Positions 7,766 through 16,301 of a stretch of DNA of 64,000 bases are shown one piece after another. The stretch comes from Lachnospiraceae bacterium (lineage in GTDB: Bacteria > Bacillota > Clostridia > Lachnospirales > Lachnospiraceae), in the NCBI GenBank assembly GCA_004558185.1, contig SFDP01000014.1, positions 5,566-69,565 of the forward strand. Direction: 5' to 3'. Under the pieces are notes generated by a model. It was not told where the DNA came from. It ran no database searches and saw nothing but the letters and a program-made list of their open reading frames with translations. The translations under genes were made by a program, and so were the position numbers. How positions within the stretch are numbered: the first letter of the stretch is position 1; each line of letters begins with the position of its first letter.

Positions 7766-9325
7766 TTAATTTACTTCTTTTACAATCAGAATTTTCTGCC
7801 CCTTCTGCAATGTGTCGGAAGAGAGTTGATTCAGGCTTCGGATGGAATCCAGGGGTGTCAGGTATTTTTTTCCTACCTCCCACAGGCTCTCCTGTTTTCC
7901 CGGAAAGTAAACCACTATACCCGGCAGCTCCCTCAATTTCTCCGGTTGGAAGGGCTGAACCTGAAGTCCGCTCAGCGTGGGTTGCTGCCATCTTTTTCCC
8001 AAAGTAATTTCCAAACCTACTATTGCTTTTATTTCTATATTTTCACTGTCCAAAAGGGTTCCTGTTAGTATTTCCAAGGCAGGCACAATATTCCAGTAGC
8101 TCTCTTCTGTGAGCGATACATTTTCTGCCAGATAAGAATAGGGGATTTCTCCCTTAATTGATTCATAGGCCTTTTCCTCATCCTCCGTCATATATAAAAT
8201 CGTGACGGCTATTGCGCCCTCAACCTCCAGACCTCTTTCACTTTTTATTACCTCCTGTGGCAAAAGGCTGCTCTCCACATGGCATACCTGCAGGATTTTT
8301 CCTCCTGACGAGGGTACAGAAAACACCTGGGATAATTTTATCCTTCCCTGCTGTTTATCCTGCATCATTTTTCTATATCCCTTGGTATACACCGGAGTTA
8401 CCTCTTTGGTCGTTCCGTAAGCATCGGTAAGGATTTCCCACTCCCTGTTTTCCAACAGACGGATAGGCAGATCCAATACCATTTCCACTTCCAGCATTCT
8501 GGACTCACCATCATAATCTTCTTTAATACCCAGTACCCCTGATGCGATCTTCGGTACGATTTCAGAAAGCATGGTACTTCTACTTCCTGGACATTCCAGA
8601 TTTTGGCTAAAGGGTATCGTAGTGGAAAAGGATTTTATACTGCGCCCCTCCCCTTCTCCTTCATAGAAAAGAAAAAGACGAATTTCTCCCTGCATACCTA
8701 TACTATCTTCCAGGGTACGGATTTCCCATTTCCCCAACTCCAGCGATTTCCACAACACCTCCTGGACAGGAGGCATATTGGCAGGGAGCTCCAGTTCTTC
8801 TTTAATGCGCAGAATGTCCTTTCGCTCCACTGCAAGCACCGATTGGCTCAACAGCTCCTTTTGTACCTCCATTCCTTCTGCACCGGTAAGCCCTACCGGA
8901 ATTTCTTCATCATAAAGGACAAGCGCAGAGACGCCAAACTGCAGCAAGGCCCGGATACTGATTTTCCGTGAATTGATCAGTCCTGCCCGCAGATCCTCTA
9001 TCTGTGGGTAAACCTCTACATGGTCAATAGCTTCCAGCCCTTCTGCTCTGATTTTTTCTTCAAAAGAAATTTCCCCCTGCAGACAGTACATTCTGCCCTC
9101 ATCCTCCTGTGAACGGATGAGAATTTCATAAACCAGTCTTCCTCTCACCACTACCAGATCCTTGCCTGGGCGAATTTCATCCATGGCTACCTCTGCTCTT
9201 TCCAAAAGTATGGCTGAAGCATCCGGATTTCTGTCACTGATATTTTTATCCTCCTCCAGGGTCACCTGGGTGCTCACCTGACATTTACTTCGTTCCATAT
9301 GTAAATTGGCCTTTACTAATTCCAC
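7766..9325 (-). CDS. sipL: SpoIVA-interacting-type protein with DUF3794 repeats and LysM
   Basis: 519 residues. Three DUF3794 (SipL SPOCS) modules are spread over about residues 30-450, for example EIRPGKDLVVVRGRLVYEILI, GVSALVLYD, EGAIAVTILYMTEDEEKAYES and NIEIKAIVGLEITLG. A C-terminal LysM-like domain follows (about 470-515, VVYFPGKQESLWEVGKKYLTP, DSIRSLNQL, LQKGQKILIV). In C. difficile SipL binds SpoIVA and is needed for coat assembly in the mother cell. The start is GTG at 9325 with GAGGAGG 7 nt upstream; no ATG nearby has such a site. It is convergent with the preceding plus-strand genes and immediately downstream of the pyr operon. The identification rests on the DUF3794 plus LysM architecture. 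Confidence 0.88.
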   Translation of the reverse strand: MELVKANLHMERSKCQVSTQVTLEEDKNISDRNPDASAILLERAEVAMDEIRPGKDLVVVRGRLVYEILIRSQEDEGRMYCLQGEISFEEKIRAEGLEAIDHVEVYPQIEDLRAGLINSRKISIRALLQFGVSALVLYDEEIPVGLTGAEGMEVQKELLSQSVLAVERKDILRIKEELELPANMPPVQEVLWKSLELGKWEIRTLEDSIGMQGEIRLFLFYEGEGEGRSIKSFSTTIPFSQNLECPGSRSTMLSEIVPKIASGVLGIKEDYDGESRMLEVEMVLDLPIRLLENREWEILTDAYGTTKEVTPVYTKGYRKMMQDKQQGRIKLSQVFSVPSSGGKILQVCHVESSLLPQEVIKSERGLEVEGAIAVTILYMTEDEEKAYESIKGEIPYSYLAENVSLTEESYWNIVPALEILTGTLLDSENIEIKAIVGLEITLGKRWQQPTLSGLQVQPFQPEKLRELPGIVVYFPGKQESLWEVGKKYLTPLDSIRSLNQLSSDTLQKGQKILIVKEVN

Positions 9326-9329
9326 AAAA

Positions 9330-9376
9330 ATACCTCCTCAAGTCTACCTGTTATACTGTATGACTTGAGAAGGTAT
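9330..9376 (-). terminator. Terminator of the pyr operon overlapping the sipL ribosome binding site
   Basis: 15-bp arms (9330-9344 and 9362-9376, one mismatch) around a 17-nt loop, followed on the minus strand by TTTTT. The 3' arm contains the GGAGG of sipL (9333-9337). Read-through RNA from pyrD would therefore hide the sipL site. A CATACAGT box (9355-9362) could serve as a sporulation sigma -10, starting an RNA that lacks the 5' arm. Confidence 0.65.
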
Positions 9377-9394
9377 TTTAGACCTTTGATGTAT

Positions 9395-10300
9395 TTATTT
9401 CACACAGCCGATCAGCTCGGATATTTGCCCAATGCCTTCCTGCTCCATAAATTCTTCAATCCCCTCTATGATTTCTACCGTAGCATAGGGGTTTACAAAA
9501 TTCATGGCTCCTACTGCTACAGCAGCGGCACCTGCCATAATAAATTCCAGAGCATCTTCAGCATTGGCAATACCACCCATTCCAATGACCGGAATCTTTA
9601 CCGCATTGGCCGCCTGATAAACCATACGAACCGCTATAGGCTTAATGGCAGGCCCGGAAAGCCCTCCGGTTTTATTGGCCAGTGCAAATCGGCGCTTTTG
9701 AATATCAATTTTCATTCCTGTAATGGTATTGATTAAAGAAATGGCATCCGCTCCGGCACTTTCTGCTGCCCTGGCCATTTCTGCAATGTCAGTCACATTA
9801 GGACTCAGTTTCATGATGATCGGTTGTCCCGCAACTTTTTTAATTCTGGAGGTAATATCAAAAAGAGCCTCCGTACTCTGACCAAAGGCAATGGCTCCTT
9901 CTTTGACATTTGGGCAGGATACATTGATTTCAAGCATATCCACTGCCTCAGTTGAAAGTTTTTCCACCACATCAAGATAATCCTCTACGGTTTTTCCGCA
10001 GACATTTACGATAACCTTGGTATCAAACTTCTTAAGAAAAGGCAGATCTCTTTCCAGGAATACATCTATTCCCGGATTTTGCAGTCCAATGGCATTCAAC
10101 ATTCCCCCATAGGTTTCGGCCACTCTGGGGGTTGGATTTCCTGGCCAGGGAATAGCCGCCACTCCCTTGGTAACCACACCGCCCAGGCGGTTTAAATCTA
10201 CAAATTCTCCATATTCCATACCGGAACCAAAGGTGCCGGAGGCTGTCATCACCGGATTCTTAAACTCTACCCCTGCAATGGTAACCTTCATCTTTTCCAC
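9395..10300 (-). CDS. pyrD: Dihydroorotate dehydrogenase B, catalytic subunit
   Basis: Oxidises dihydroorotate to orotate in pyrimidine synthesis using FMN. 301 residues, normal for class 1B. The barrel begins with EFKNPVMTASGTFGSG. The catalytic-base Cys lies in MLEINVSCPNVKEG, as in class 1B. FMN-binding strands include IIMKLSPNVTDI, SLINTITGMKID and VIGMGGIANAEDALEF. It works with PyrK, encoded directly upstream. The GTG at 10300 has GGAGG 8 nt upstream; an ATG four codons later is too far from it. It is the last gene of pyrC-pyrK-pyrD. Confidence 0.96.
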   Translation of the reverse strand: MEKMKVTIAGVEFKNPVMTASGTFGSGMEYGEFVDLNRLGGVVTKGVAAIPWPGNPTPRVAETYGGMLNAIGLQNPGIDVFLERDLPFLKKFDTKVIVNVCGKTVEDYLDVVEKLSTEAVDMLEINVSCPNVKEGAIAFGQSTEALFDITSRIKKVAGQPIIMKLSPNVTDIAEMARAAESAGADAISLINTITGMKIDIQKRRFALANKTGGLSGPAIKPIAVRMVYQAANAVKIPVIGMGGIANAEDALEFIMAGAAAVAVGAMNFVNPYATVEIIEGIEEFMEQEGIGQISELIGCVK

Positions 10301-10363
10301 AGCCTTGTCCTCCTCTCTTCCTTCTTTCTTCTTTTTTTCAGCCCTTAAAAGCTGCAGCCGTTC

Positions 10364-11137
10364 TTATATTTCTACGTCTTTGGCCTCAAAGACGGGGCCA
10401 TCCGTACAAATCCGGGCATTGTTTACATGAGAATGCTGATCCACCTTCGAGGTTTTACAAACACAGCCCAGGCACGCTCCCACTCCGCAGGCCATACGCT
10501 CCTCCAAAGAAAGGTACGCCAAAATTCCTTTTTCGGCAGCGTAGGCTTTTATGGCTCTAAGCATGGGCATAGGGCCGCAGGCATAAATCACCTCTGCCGA
10601 AAGAGAATTAGCTTTGATGGCATCCAGTATATTTCCTTTCGTTCCTACGCTTCCATCCTCAGTAGCAACAAATACTTCCCCATAATCGGCCAATTCTTTT
10701 TGCAGAAACAGGCTGCTGTCACGATACCCCAGCAAGATCTGCTTGTCTGCCTTAAGCTCCTTAGCCAACTGCAATAAAGGGGGGATTCCGATTCCGCCTC
10801 CTATTAAAAAAACCTTCTTGCCCCGGCCTGCCTCCAAAGGAAAGCCATTTCCCAGAACACCCAGAACGGCCACCTTTTTCCCTGGTCCATAAGAAGAAAA
10901 CTCTTTGGTTCCCTGGCCCGTAAGACGATAGACCAGACGCAGCCTTCTCCCTTCTTTGTCTACTTCACAAATACTGACAGGCCGGGGAAGCAGCGTGCTT
11001 TTATCTTCCGGATACAGGCCGATAAATTGTCCTGCTTTTGCCTCACCGGCCAGATCCGTTTCCAACCATAAATCATAAATGCCGGGAGCAGACTGCTTCT
11101 GCTCCAGAACCTTGGCCCATTCTTTTTTCTTTCCCAT
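10364..11137 (-). CDS. pyrK: Dihydroorotate dehydrogenase B, electron transfer subunit
   Basis: FAD and 2Fe-2S protein that passes electrons from PyrD to NAD+. 257 residues from the ATG at 11137, chosen for its AAAGGAG site; an ATG at 11176 overlaps the pyrC stop as ATGA but has a poorer site. The FAD motif LLPRPVSICEVD and the NAD motif FLIGGGIGIPPLLQLA are present. The C-terminal cluster ligands are CGVGACLGCVC plus a later Cys in ARICTDGP. It lies between pyrC and pyrD, so the three are one operon; pyrB and pyrI are not nearby. Confidence 0.95.
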   Translation of the reverse strand: MGKKKEWAKVLEQKQSAPGIYDLWLETDLAGEAKAGQFIGLYPEDKSTLLPRPVSICEVDKEGRRLRLVYRLTGQGTKEFSSYGPGKKVAVLGVLGNGFPLEAGRGKKVFLIGGGIGIPPLLQLAKELKADKQILLGYRDSSLFLQKELADYGEVFVATEDGSVGTKGNILDAIKANSLSAEVIYACGPMPMLRAIKAYAAEKGILAYLSLEERMACGVGACLGCVCKTSKVDQHSHVNNARICTDGPVFEAKDVEI

Positions 11138-11172
11138 TATGCTCTCCTTTGCCCCAGACACATTGATTCGCT

Positions 11173-12501
11173 TCATTTTCCCATGTGCCGGCTTTCTTCA
11201 TCGTAAACCACCTTGCCCCGACAAATGGTCTTTTTCACTTTCCCCAGCATCGTCTTCCCCAAAAAGGGAGAATTTTGGGATTTTGAAACAAAACCTTCTG
11301 CCCTCCATAACTCATTGGGGTCAAAGATAACCAGATCTGCCGGACCGCCTTCCTTTATATAGCCTGCATCTAAGTCATAAAGCCGGGCAGGTGCATAGCT
11401 CATCCGTATCATCAGATCCATTAACGGCAATCCTGCTTTTTCTACCAGTTCTCCTATCCCCAGCGACAGCGCCGTTTCCAGTCCGAGAATTCCGCTGGGT
11501 GCCTTGGTCAGCTCTCTGGCCTTATCCTCTGCGCTGTGAGGCGCATGATCGGTGGCAATTAAATCCAGGGTACCATCCTTGATCCCCTGAATAATCGCCA
11601 AGCGATCTTCCTCCTCTCTTAATGGTGGATTCATTTTTGCCATGGTTCCCTGACGAATTAAGGCCTCCTGCGTCAGTGTAAAGTGATGGGGAGTTGCCTC
11701 TCCATGAAGCCTATCCCCTCCCGGCAGAGCCTTTGCCCTTCGTAAAAGCTCAACCGTTTCCTTACAACTGATGTGCTGCACATTTAGAAGGGCTCCGGTC
11801 TTCAGAGCCAGCTTTATATCCCTTTCCACCATGCTGATTTCTGCTTCTCTGGGAGAGCCCCCTATACCAAAGTGCTCAGATGCCTTCCCCTGATGGATTC
11901 CATTATTGGTAATCAGAGAGGGGTCTTCCTCATGCAGACTTAAGGGAACCTGCAGACGGGCGCTGGCCTCCATAGCTTTTTCCAAAAGCTCCGTATCCAT
12001 TAACGGCATACCGTCATCGGTAAAGCCTACTGCACCTGCCTGTAAAAGAGCTTCGAAATCTACCAGCTCCTTCCCCTGCTGCCCCTTGCTTACACTGGCA
12101 CAGCTTTCTATCCGAATAGAGGTCTGCTTCCCCTTTTCCAGCACATAGCGCAAAGTGTCCTCATTATCTACGGTAGGCTTAGTATTGGCCATCAGCACTA
12201 CCGTAGTAAATCCTCCCTTTGCCGCAGCCAGGGCTCCGGTGGAAATATCCTCCTTATATTCAAAGCCCGGCTCTCTGAAATGCACATGGACATCTACCAA
12301 CCCGGGGGCTATATAAAGCCCTTCTCCGTCAATGATCTGAAGCTGTTTGATGTCCTCAGTTGAAAAGAAGGATAGATTTGGTTCTCCTTCTTCCGCTTTC
12401 CAATTGATTTTCAGTATTTTATCAGCTTTGATAAAAATATCCGCAATTCCCTCATAACCGCTTCCGGGCTCCAGCAGATAACCGTTTTTGATCAGCAGCA
12501 T
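11173..12501 (-). CDS. pyrC: Dihydroorotase
   Basis: Zinc amidohydrolase that cyclises carbamoyl aspartate to dihydroorotate. 442 residues, type I length. The first metal motif is VDVHVHFREPG (about residue 69). The carboxylated-lysine region and VQHISCKETVELLR supply another His. The substrate loop LIATDHAPHSAEDK (about 315) gives the catalytic Asp. The C-terminus has the usual beta domain (GPADLVIFDPN). GAGGAGG precedes the start. It is the first gene of the pyr operon, and its stop overlaps a possible pyrK start. Hydantoinase is unlikely because of the DHAPH loop and operon. Confidence 0.96.
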   Translation of the reverse strand: MLLIKNGYLLEPGSGYEGIADIFIKADKILKINWKAEEGEPNLSFFSTEDIKQLQIIDGEGLYIAPGLVDVHVHFREPGFEYKEDISTGALAAAKGGFTTVVLMANTKPTVDNEDTLRYVLEKGKQTSIRIESCASVSKGQQGKELVDFEALLQAGAVGFTDDGMPLMDTELLEKAMEASARLQVPLSLHEEDPSLITNNGIHQGKASEHFGIGGSPREAEISMVERDIKLALKTGALLNVQHISCKETVELLRRAKALPGGDRLHGEATPHHFTLTQEALIRQGTMAKMNPPLREEEDRLAIIQGIKDGTLDLIATDHAPHSAEDKARELTKAPSGILGLETALSLGIGELVEKAGLPLMDLMIRMSYAPARLYDLDAGYIKEGGPADLVIFDPNELWRAEGFVSKSQNSPFLGKTMLGKVKKTICRGKVVYDEESRHMGK

Positions 12502-12548
12502 CCCCTTTTCCTCCTCCGTCGTTTCCTGTCAAAAGTATATCATATCTG

Positions 12549-12977
12549 CTATTGAAAAACTACCGGCAATCCTACTTCTGTAGTTCTGAGCACCAGATAG
12601 GGATAAGAGGCCACTTCCTCCTTTTGAGGCTTTTCCTTGGGACCCAGAAGGCAGGTGTCTACATAAAGTGCATTGTCTGTCGTATAAAACTCCCTTACTA
12701 CAATAGAATAACCACCGCTTTTCTGCTTTCCGTATCCTATGACAATATAGCGATTTCCCTGATCCATATAGGTCAGCTTCATGACTTCACTTTTTTTCCT
12801 TTCAATTAGCTGGGCAAGCTGATCTGGAATAAGTTCTTCACTGATTACCACAAAACTGGCCGGCTTCTTTTCCTTCTGTGGCGGCACAAGGCTGCAGCCC
12901 ATGACAATTCCCATACATAGTATCGAAAACGCCAGTGCGAAGCCTCTCTTTCTCTTCTTCCATTCCTCTTCTTTCAC
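12549..12977 (-). CDS. PrcB-like lipoprotein
   Basis: About 142 residues from a GTG at 12977 that has GGGGGAG 8 nt upstream; a longer version from the ATG at 13034 lacks a good site and would bury the signal peptide. The N-terminus KKRKRG, a hydrophobic core (FALAFSILCMGIV) and MGC give a lipobox. The mature part has FVVISEELIPDQLAQLIERKK and a C-terminal YIVIGYGKQKSGGYSIVVREF stretch typical of the PrcB C-terminal domain, a small beta module found with secreted proteases and S-layer proteins. It lies upstream of pyrC, 47 bp away, but shares no pathway with it. The role is unknown. Confidence 0.7.
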   Translation of the reverse strand: MKEEEWKKRKRGFALAFSILCMGIVMGCSLVPPQKEKKPASFVVISEELIPDQLAQLIERKKSEVMKLTYMDQGNRYIVIGYGKQKSGGYSIVVREFYTTDNALYVDTCLLGPKEKPQKEEVASYPYLVLRTTEVGLPVVFQ

Positions 12978-13037
12978 AGTTTCTACTCCCCCTATGGCTC
13001 TTAAAAAAATATATTCTCTTTTCTTCTTCCCCATGCC

Positions 13038-13066
13038 TTGTTTGAGGAAAGTATTTCCTGTATACT
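13038..13066 (+). promoter_or_regulatory. Sigma-A-type promoter for plsC
   Basis: TTGTTT (13038-13043), 17-bp spacer, TATACT (13061-13066). It lies 48 bp upstream of the plsC start. Confidence 0.6.
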
Positions 13067-13114
13067 TATTACTTGAGCAATAGAGTTGCCTGAGTAAACT
13101 GAAAGGAGATCACT

Positions 13115-13849
13115 ATGATTCGTTTTATCTGTGTAGCCCTTTTCGTCATCCTGTTTCTTATCTGCAGTATTCCTCTGCTGATTGCAGAATGGTTGATCGG
13201 ACACTTCAATATGGATTGGAAAAACCGCAGCAGTCTGGCTATCATCCGCTGGGCCTTCAGTGTATGCCTGCTGATGTCCGGTGTAAAGGTCACTGTCCTC
13301 GGTGAGGAAAATATACCCACAGATCAGGCTGTTCTGTTTGTGGCCAACCATCGCAGCTACTTTGATATCCTGCTGACCTATGTACGAATGAAGCGGCCTA
13401 CCGGCTTTGTCGCCAAAAAGGAAATGGCCAGGTATCCTCTCCTAAGCAACTGGATGGTAAATATCCACTGCTTATTTTTGGACCGCAAAGATATCAAGCA
13501 GGGGCTGCAGACGATTCTCACCGGAATTGAAAAACTGAAAAATGGTATTTCCATCTTTATTTTTCCTGAGGGTACCCGTAATAAAACTGCCGACACCTTT
13601 CTTCCCTTCCACGGCGGCAGCTTTAAACTGGCCGAAAAATCAGGCTGTCCTATCATCCCCATTGCCATTAACAATGCAGCAGATATTTTTGAGGATCATC
13701 TTCCTAAAATCAAAAAAACCCATGTAGTGATGGAATTCGGCAGACCTGTCTATCCCAAGGAGCTGGACAAAGAATCAAAGAAAAATCTGGCCAATCTTAT
13801 TTCCGGACAGATTCAGGAGATGTATAACAAAAATAAAAACCTGGTTTAA
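13115..13849 (+). CDS. plsC: 1-acyl-sn-glycerol-3-phosphate acyltransferase
   Basis: Makes phosphatidic acid from lysophosphatidic acid at the cytoplasmic membrane. 244 residues. One or two N-terminal hydrophobic segments (FICVALFVILFLICSIPLLI) are followed by the catalytic NHRSYFDILLTY (HX4D box, about residue 76). The substrate motif is FIFPEGTRNKTADTF (about 149), and block IV is GCPIIPIAINNAADIF. AAAGGAGA precedes the ATG. It is monocistronic and convergent with murF, sharing a terminator that contains its stop codon. Substrate preference among PlsC-type enzymes cannot be told from sequence. Confidence 0.93.
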   Translation: MIRFICVALFVILFLICSIPLLIAEWLIGHFNMDWKNRSSLAIIRWAFSVCLLMSGVKVTVLGEENIPTDQAVLFVANHRSYFDILLTYVRMKRPTGFVAKKEMARYPLLSNWMVNIHCLFLDRKDIKQGLQTILTGIEKLKNGISIFIFPEGTRNKTADTFLPFHGGSFKLAEKSGCPIIPIAINNAADIFEDHLPKIKKTHVVMEFGRPVYPKELDKESKKNLANLISGQIQEMYNKNKNLV

Positions 13850-13860
13850 GCCAGGTTTTT
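13838..13860. terminator. Bidirectional terminator between plsC and murF
   Basis: Stem ACCTGG / CCAGGT around a TTTAAG loop, with A-rich sequence before and an uninterrupted T8 after it. The loop contains the plsC stop and the hairpin overlaps the 3' end of murF. Confidence 0.9.
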
Positions 13861-15240
13861 TTTCAGCCATTCTGCTACTTTTGCAAATTCCATGCCATGA
13901 GAAGCCTTAAGCAAAATCGTATCCCCGGGAAGCAGTGCCTCTTTCAGCAGGGAATACAGCTCCTCTTTTTCTCTTGCATAAACGATTTGGGGAGCTGGTT
14001 TGCCGGAGTTTTTGGCCGCTGCTTCCATTGCCCCTCCATACATAGCCTCAGACAGCTTTCCCACACAAAAAAGTATATCCGTCTTCTCTTCGGCGGCATA
14101 AGCCCCTACCTGTCTGTGCATAGCCTCTTCCTCCCGGCCCAGCTCAAACATATCTCCCAGAACAGCCACCCGTCTGCCTGCCGCCTCCTGCAGCAGATCC
14201 AATGCCGCTTTCATGGAAACCGGATTGGCATTATAGCAATCATCAATTAAGACATAGTCCTTTAGCTCTACCACATGGCTTCTTCCGGCCACCGACTGCA
14301 CTCCTCGTATTCCCTCTCTGATCTCTTCTTGTGACATACCCAGCGTATGCGCGATTGCTGTGGCTGCCAGTGCGTTCAATACCATATGCTCTCCCGGTAA
14401 AGGCACATCAATTTGAGGAATATGTATCCTTCCGTCTATACTGATCCGGCTGCCCAAAAGTCCCCGGGAAATTTCTTCAGACGGATAATAATCATTAGCC
14501 CGATTTCGTCCAAAGGTAACTACCCTGTCTCCATATTTTTCCTTTAAAGTAATCAGCTTATCGTCATCACCGTTCACGCAGATAAGCCCCTCCCGATTCC
14601 AGAAATCCAGGATTTCCAGCTTGGCCTTCAATACTCCGTCTCTATCTCCTAAGGCTTCCAGATGGCACTCTCCAATATTGGTAATGACACATATGTCAGG
14701 CTTTGCCATTTCACTAAGGCGGCGCATTTCACCAAACTGACTGATCCCCATTTCCAGCACTGCAATTTGGTGCTCCTCCTTAATCTGTAAGATGGTAAGA
14801 GGCAGCCCCACCTCATTATTAAAATTGCCCTGAGTTTTCCACAAAGGGAAAGCCTTTGCCAATACCCCTGCAATGAACTCCTTCGTGCTGGTTTTTCCTA
14901 CACTGCCGGTTATCCCGATTACCTTAATATTCAACCGGCTTCGGTAATATCTTGCCACATCCTTTAACGCCTGGAAGCTGTCCTTAACCAGAATACACGG
15001 CCCCGGCAAGGGCTTGGGGAGTTCTTCACAAATCACAGCCAGTGCCCCCCGGGCAAAAACTTCAGGAATAAAACGATGCCCATCTACCCGTTCTCCCTTT
15101 GTCGCAATAAAGACTCCTCCCGGGGATAGAAGCCTGGAATCCAGCACCACTCCCTGTGCCTCCTCTTTTGTCAGTCCATCCCCTCCGTAAAGCTCACCGC
15201 CACAGGCCAGGACAATATTCTCAATGGTCAAATTCTTCAT
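13846..15240 (-). CDS. murF: UDP-N-acetylmuramoyl-tripeptide--D-alanyl-D-alanine ligase
   Basis: Adds D-Ala-D-Ala to the peptidoglycan precursor in the cytoplasm. 464 residues, full length. The N-terminal domain has VVLDSRLLSPGGVFIATKG (UDP-MurNAc tripeptide binding). The ATP loop is VIGITGSVGKTSTKEF (about residue 110). Next come AVLEMGISQFGEM and CVITNIGECHLEALG, and the C-terminal domain has VLIDDCYNANPVSMKAAL and VAVLGDMFELG. The start overlaps the ddl stop as ATGA, so translation is coupled to the gene that makes its substrate. Confidence 0.97.
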   Translation of the reverse strand: MKNLTIENIVLACGGELYGGDGLTKEEAQGVVLDSRLLSPGGVFIATKGERVDGHRFIPEVFARGALAVICEELPKPLPGPCILVKDSFQALKDVARYYRSRLNIKVIGITGSVGKTSTKEFIAGVLAKAFPLWKTQGNFNNEVGLPLTILQIKEEHQIAVLEMGISQFGEMRRLSEMAKPDICVITNIGECHLEALGDRDGVLKAKLEILDFWNREGLICVNGDDDKLITLKEKYGDRVVTFGRNRANDYYPSEEISRGLLGSRISIDGRIHIPQIDVPLPGEHMVLNALAATAIAHTLGMSQEEIREGIRGVQSVAGRSHVVELKDYVLIDDCYNANPVSMKAALDLLQEAAGRRVAVLGDMFELGREEEAMHRQVGAYAAEEKTDILFCVGKLSEAMYGGAMEAAAKNSGKPAPQIVYAREKEELYSLLKEALLPGDTILLKASHGMEFAKVAEWLKKNLA

Positions 15241-16271
15241 GCAGGCTCCTTTTTCAATGCAATTTCCATAATCTTCTCACACAGATCTTCAAAGCTCATT
15301 CCCGCCGCCGCTGCCTCCTGCGGCAGCAATGAGGTGGGGGTCATTCCCGGGAGGGTATTGGCCTCCAGACAAAACATATCCCCCTGTTCATCCATCATGA
15401 AATCCATCCGGGCATAGCCCTTAAGCCGCAGCACTTCAAATACCTTCTGGGCAATCTCCTGCATCTGTCTGCTCTGTTCTTCCGGCAGCCTGGCCGGACA
15501 GGTTTCTATCGTGCTGCCTGCCTGATACTTGTTTTTATAATCATAAAAGCCCTGCAGCGGAGCGATCTCAATAACCGGAAGCGCTTTTCCTTCCAGCACT
15601 CCTACTGAAAATTCGCGACCAGAAATATAGGCTTCAATCACTACCTCCTGATCATAAAAAAACGCCTCTTCTTTTGCCTTCTCATATTCCTCCGGTGTAT
15701 GGGCAATGGATACTCCCACGCTGGAGCCTCCACAGCAGGCCTTTACCACACAGGGGAGAGAAACCTGCCCGGAATCCTGCTCTCCCTTTTTTAGTTTTAC
15801 TCCCGGAGGAGTTGGAATATGATGTGCAGCAAAAAGCTCCTTGGTAATCCCCTTATCCATACACAGGGCGCTGCTGATATAGTCCGTTCCTGTATAACGA
15901 ATTCCCAGTAAATCGAAAGCAGCCTGCAGCTTTCCGTTTTCTCCGTTTTCTCCATGCAAAGCAAGAAAAACCAACTCAGCCTGCCGACAGATATCGATCA
16001 CATGAGGACCAAAGAAGCTCCTTGTCTCACCCTTTCGAAGAGCCTTTATTTCAGCAATATCCGGATTTTTTTCTCCGATTTTTCCCACCTGCTCTGCCCA
16101 ATCAATATTCTCTTCAAAGACACTTTCCCATTCGCCTTCATAACCCAGATAGACATCCAGAAGCATTGCAGTATGCCCTCTTCTTTTCAGTGCCTGATAA
16201 ATCATGCGCCCGGAACTTAAGGAGACATCTCTTTCTGAACTGGTTCCACCTGCTAAAACAACAACCTTCAT
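15237..16271 (-). CDS. ddl: D-alanine--D-alanine ligase
   Basis: ATP-grasp enzyme that joins two D-alanines. 344 residues from the ATG at 16271; an in-frame GTG four codons earlier lies inside the GGAGG site and is unlikely. Features are VVVLAGGTSSERDVSLSSG, FLALHGENGENGKLQAAF, SVGVSIAHTPEEYEKA, GFYDYKNKYQAG (omega loop with Tyr, as in D-Ala enzymes rather than D-Lac types) and EANTLPGMTPTSLLPQ. It overlaps murF by 4 bp. Nothing suggests vancomycin-type specificity. Confidence 0.96.
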   Translation of the reverse strand: MKVVVLAGGTSSERDVSLSSGRMIYQALKRRGHTAMLLDVYLGYEGEWESVFEENIDWAEQVGKIGEKNPDIAEIKALRKGETRSFFGPHVIDICRQAELVFLALHGENGENGKLQAAFDLLGIRYTGTDYISSALCMDKGITKELFAAHHIPTPPGVKLKKGEQDSGQVSLPCVVKACCGGSSVGVSIAHTPEEYEKAKEEAFFYDQEVVIEAYISGREFSVGVLEGKALPVIEIAPLQGFYDYKNKYQAGSTIETCPARLPEEQSRQMQEIAQKVFEVLRLKGYARMDFMMDEQGDMFCLEANTLPGMTPTSLLPQEAAAAGMSFEDLCEKIMEIALKKEPA

Positions 16272-16301
16272 TCTTTCCTCCACTCTGAAGCGTTTTCACC
16301 T

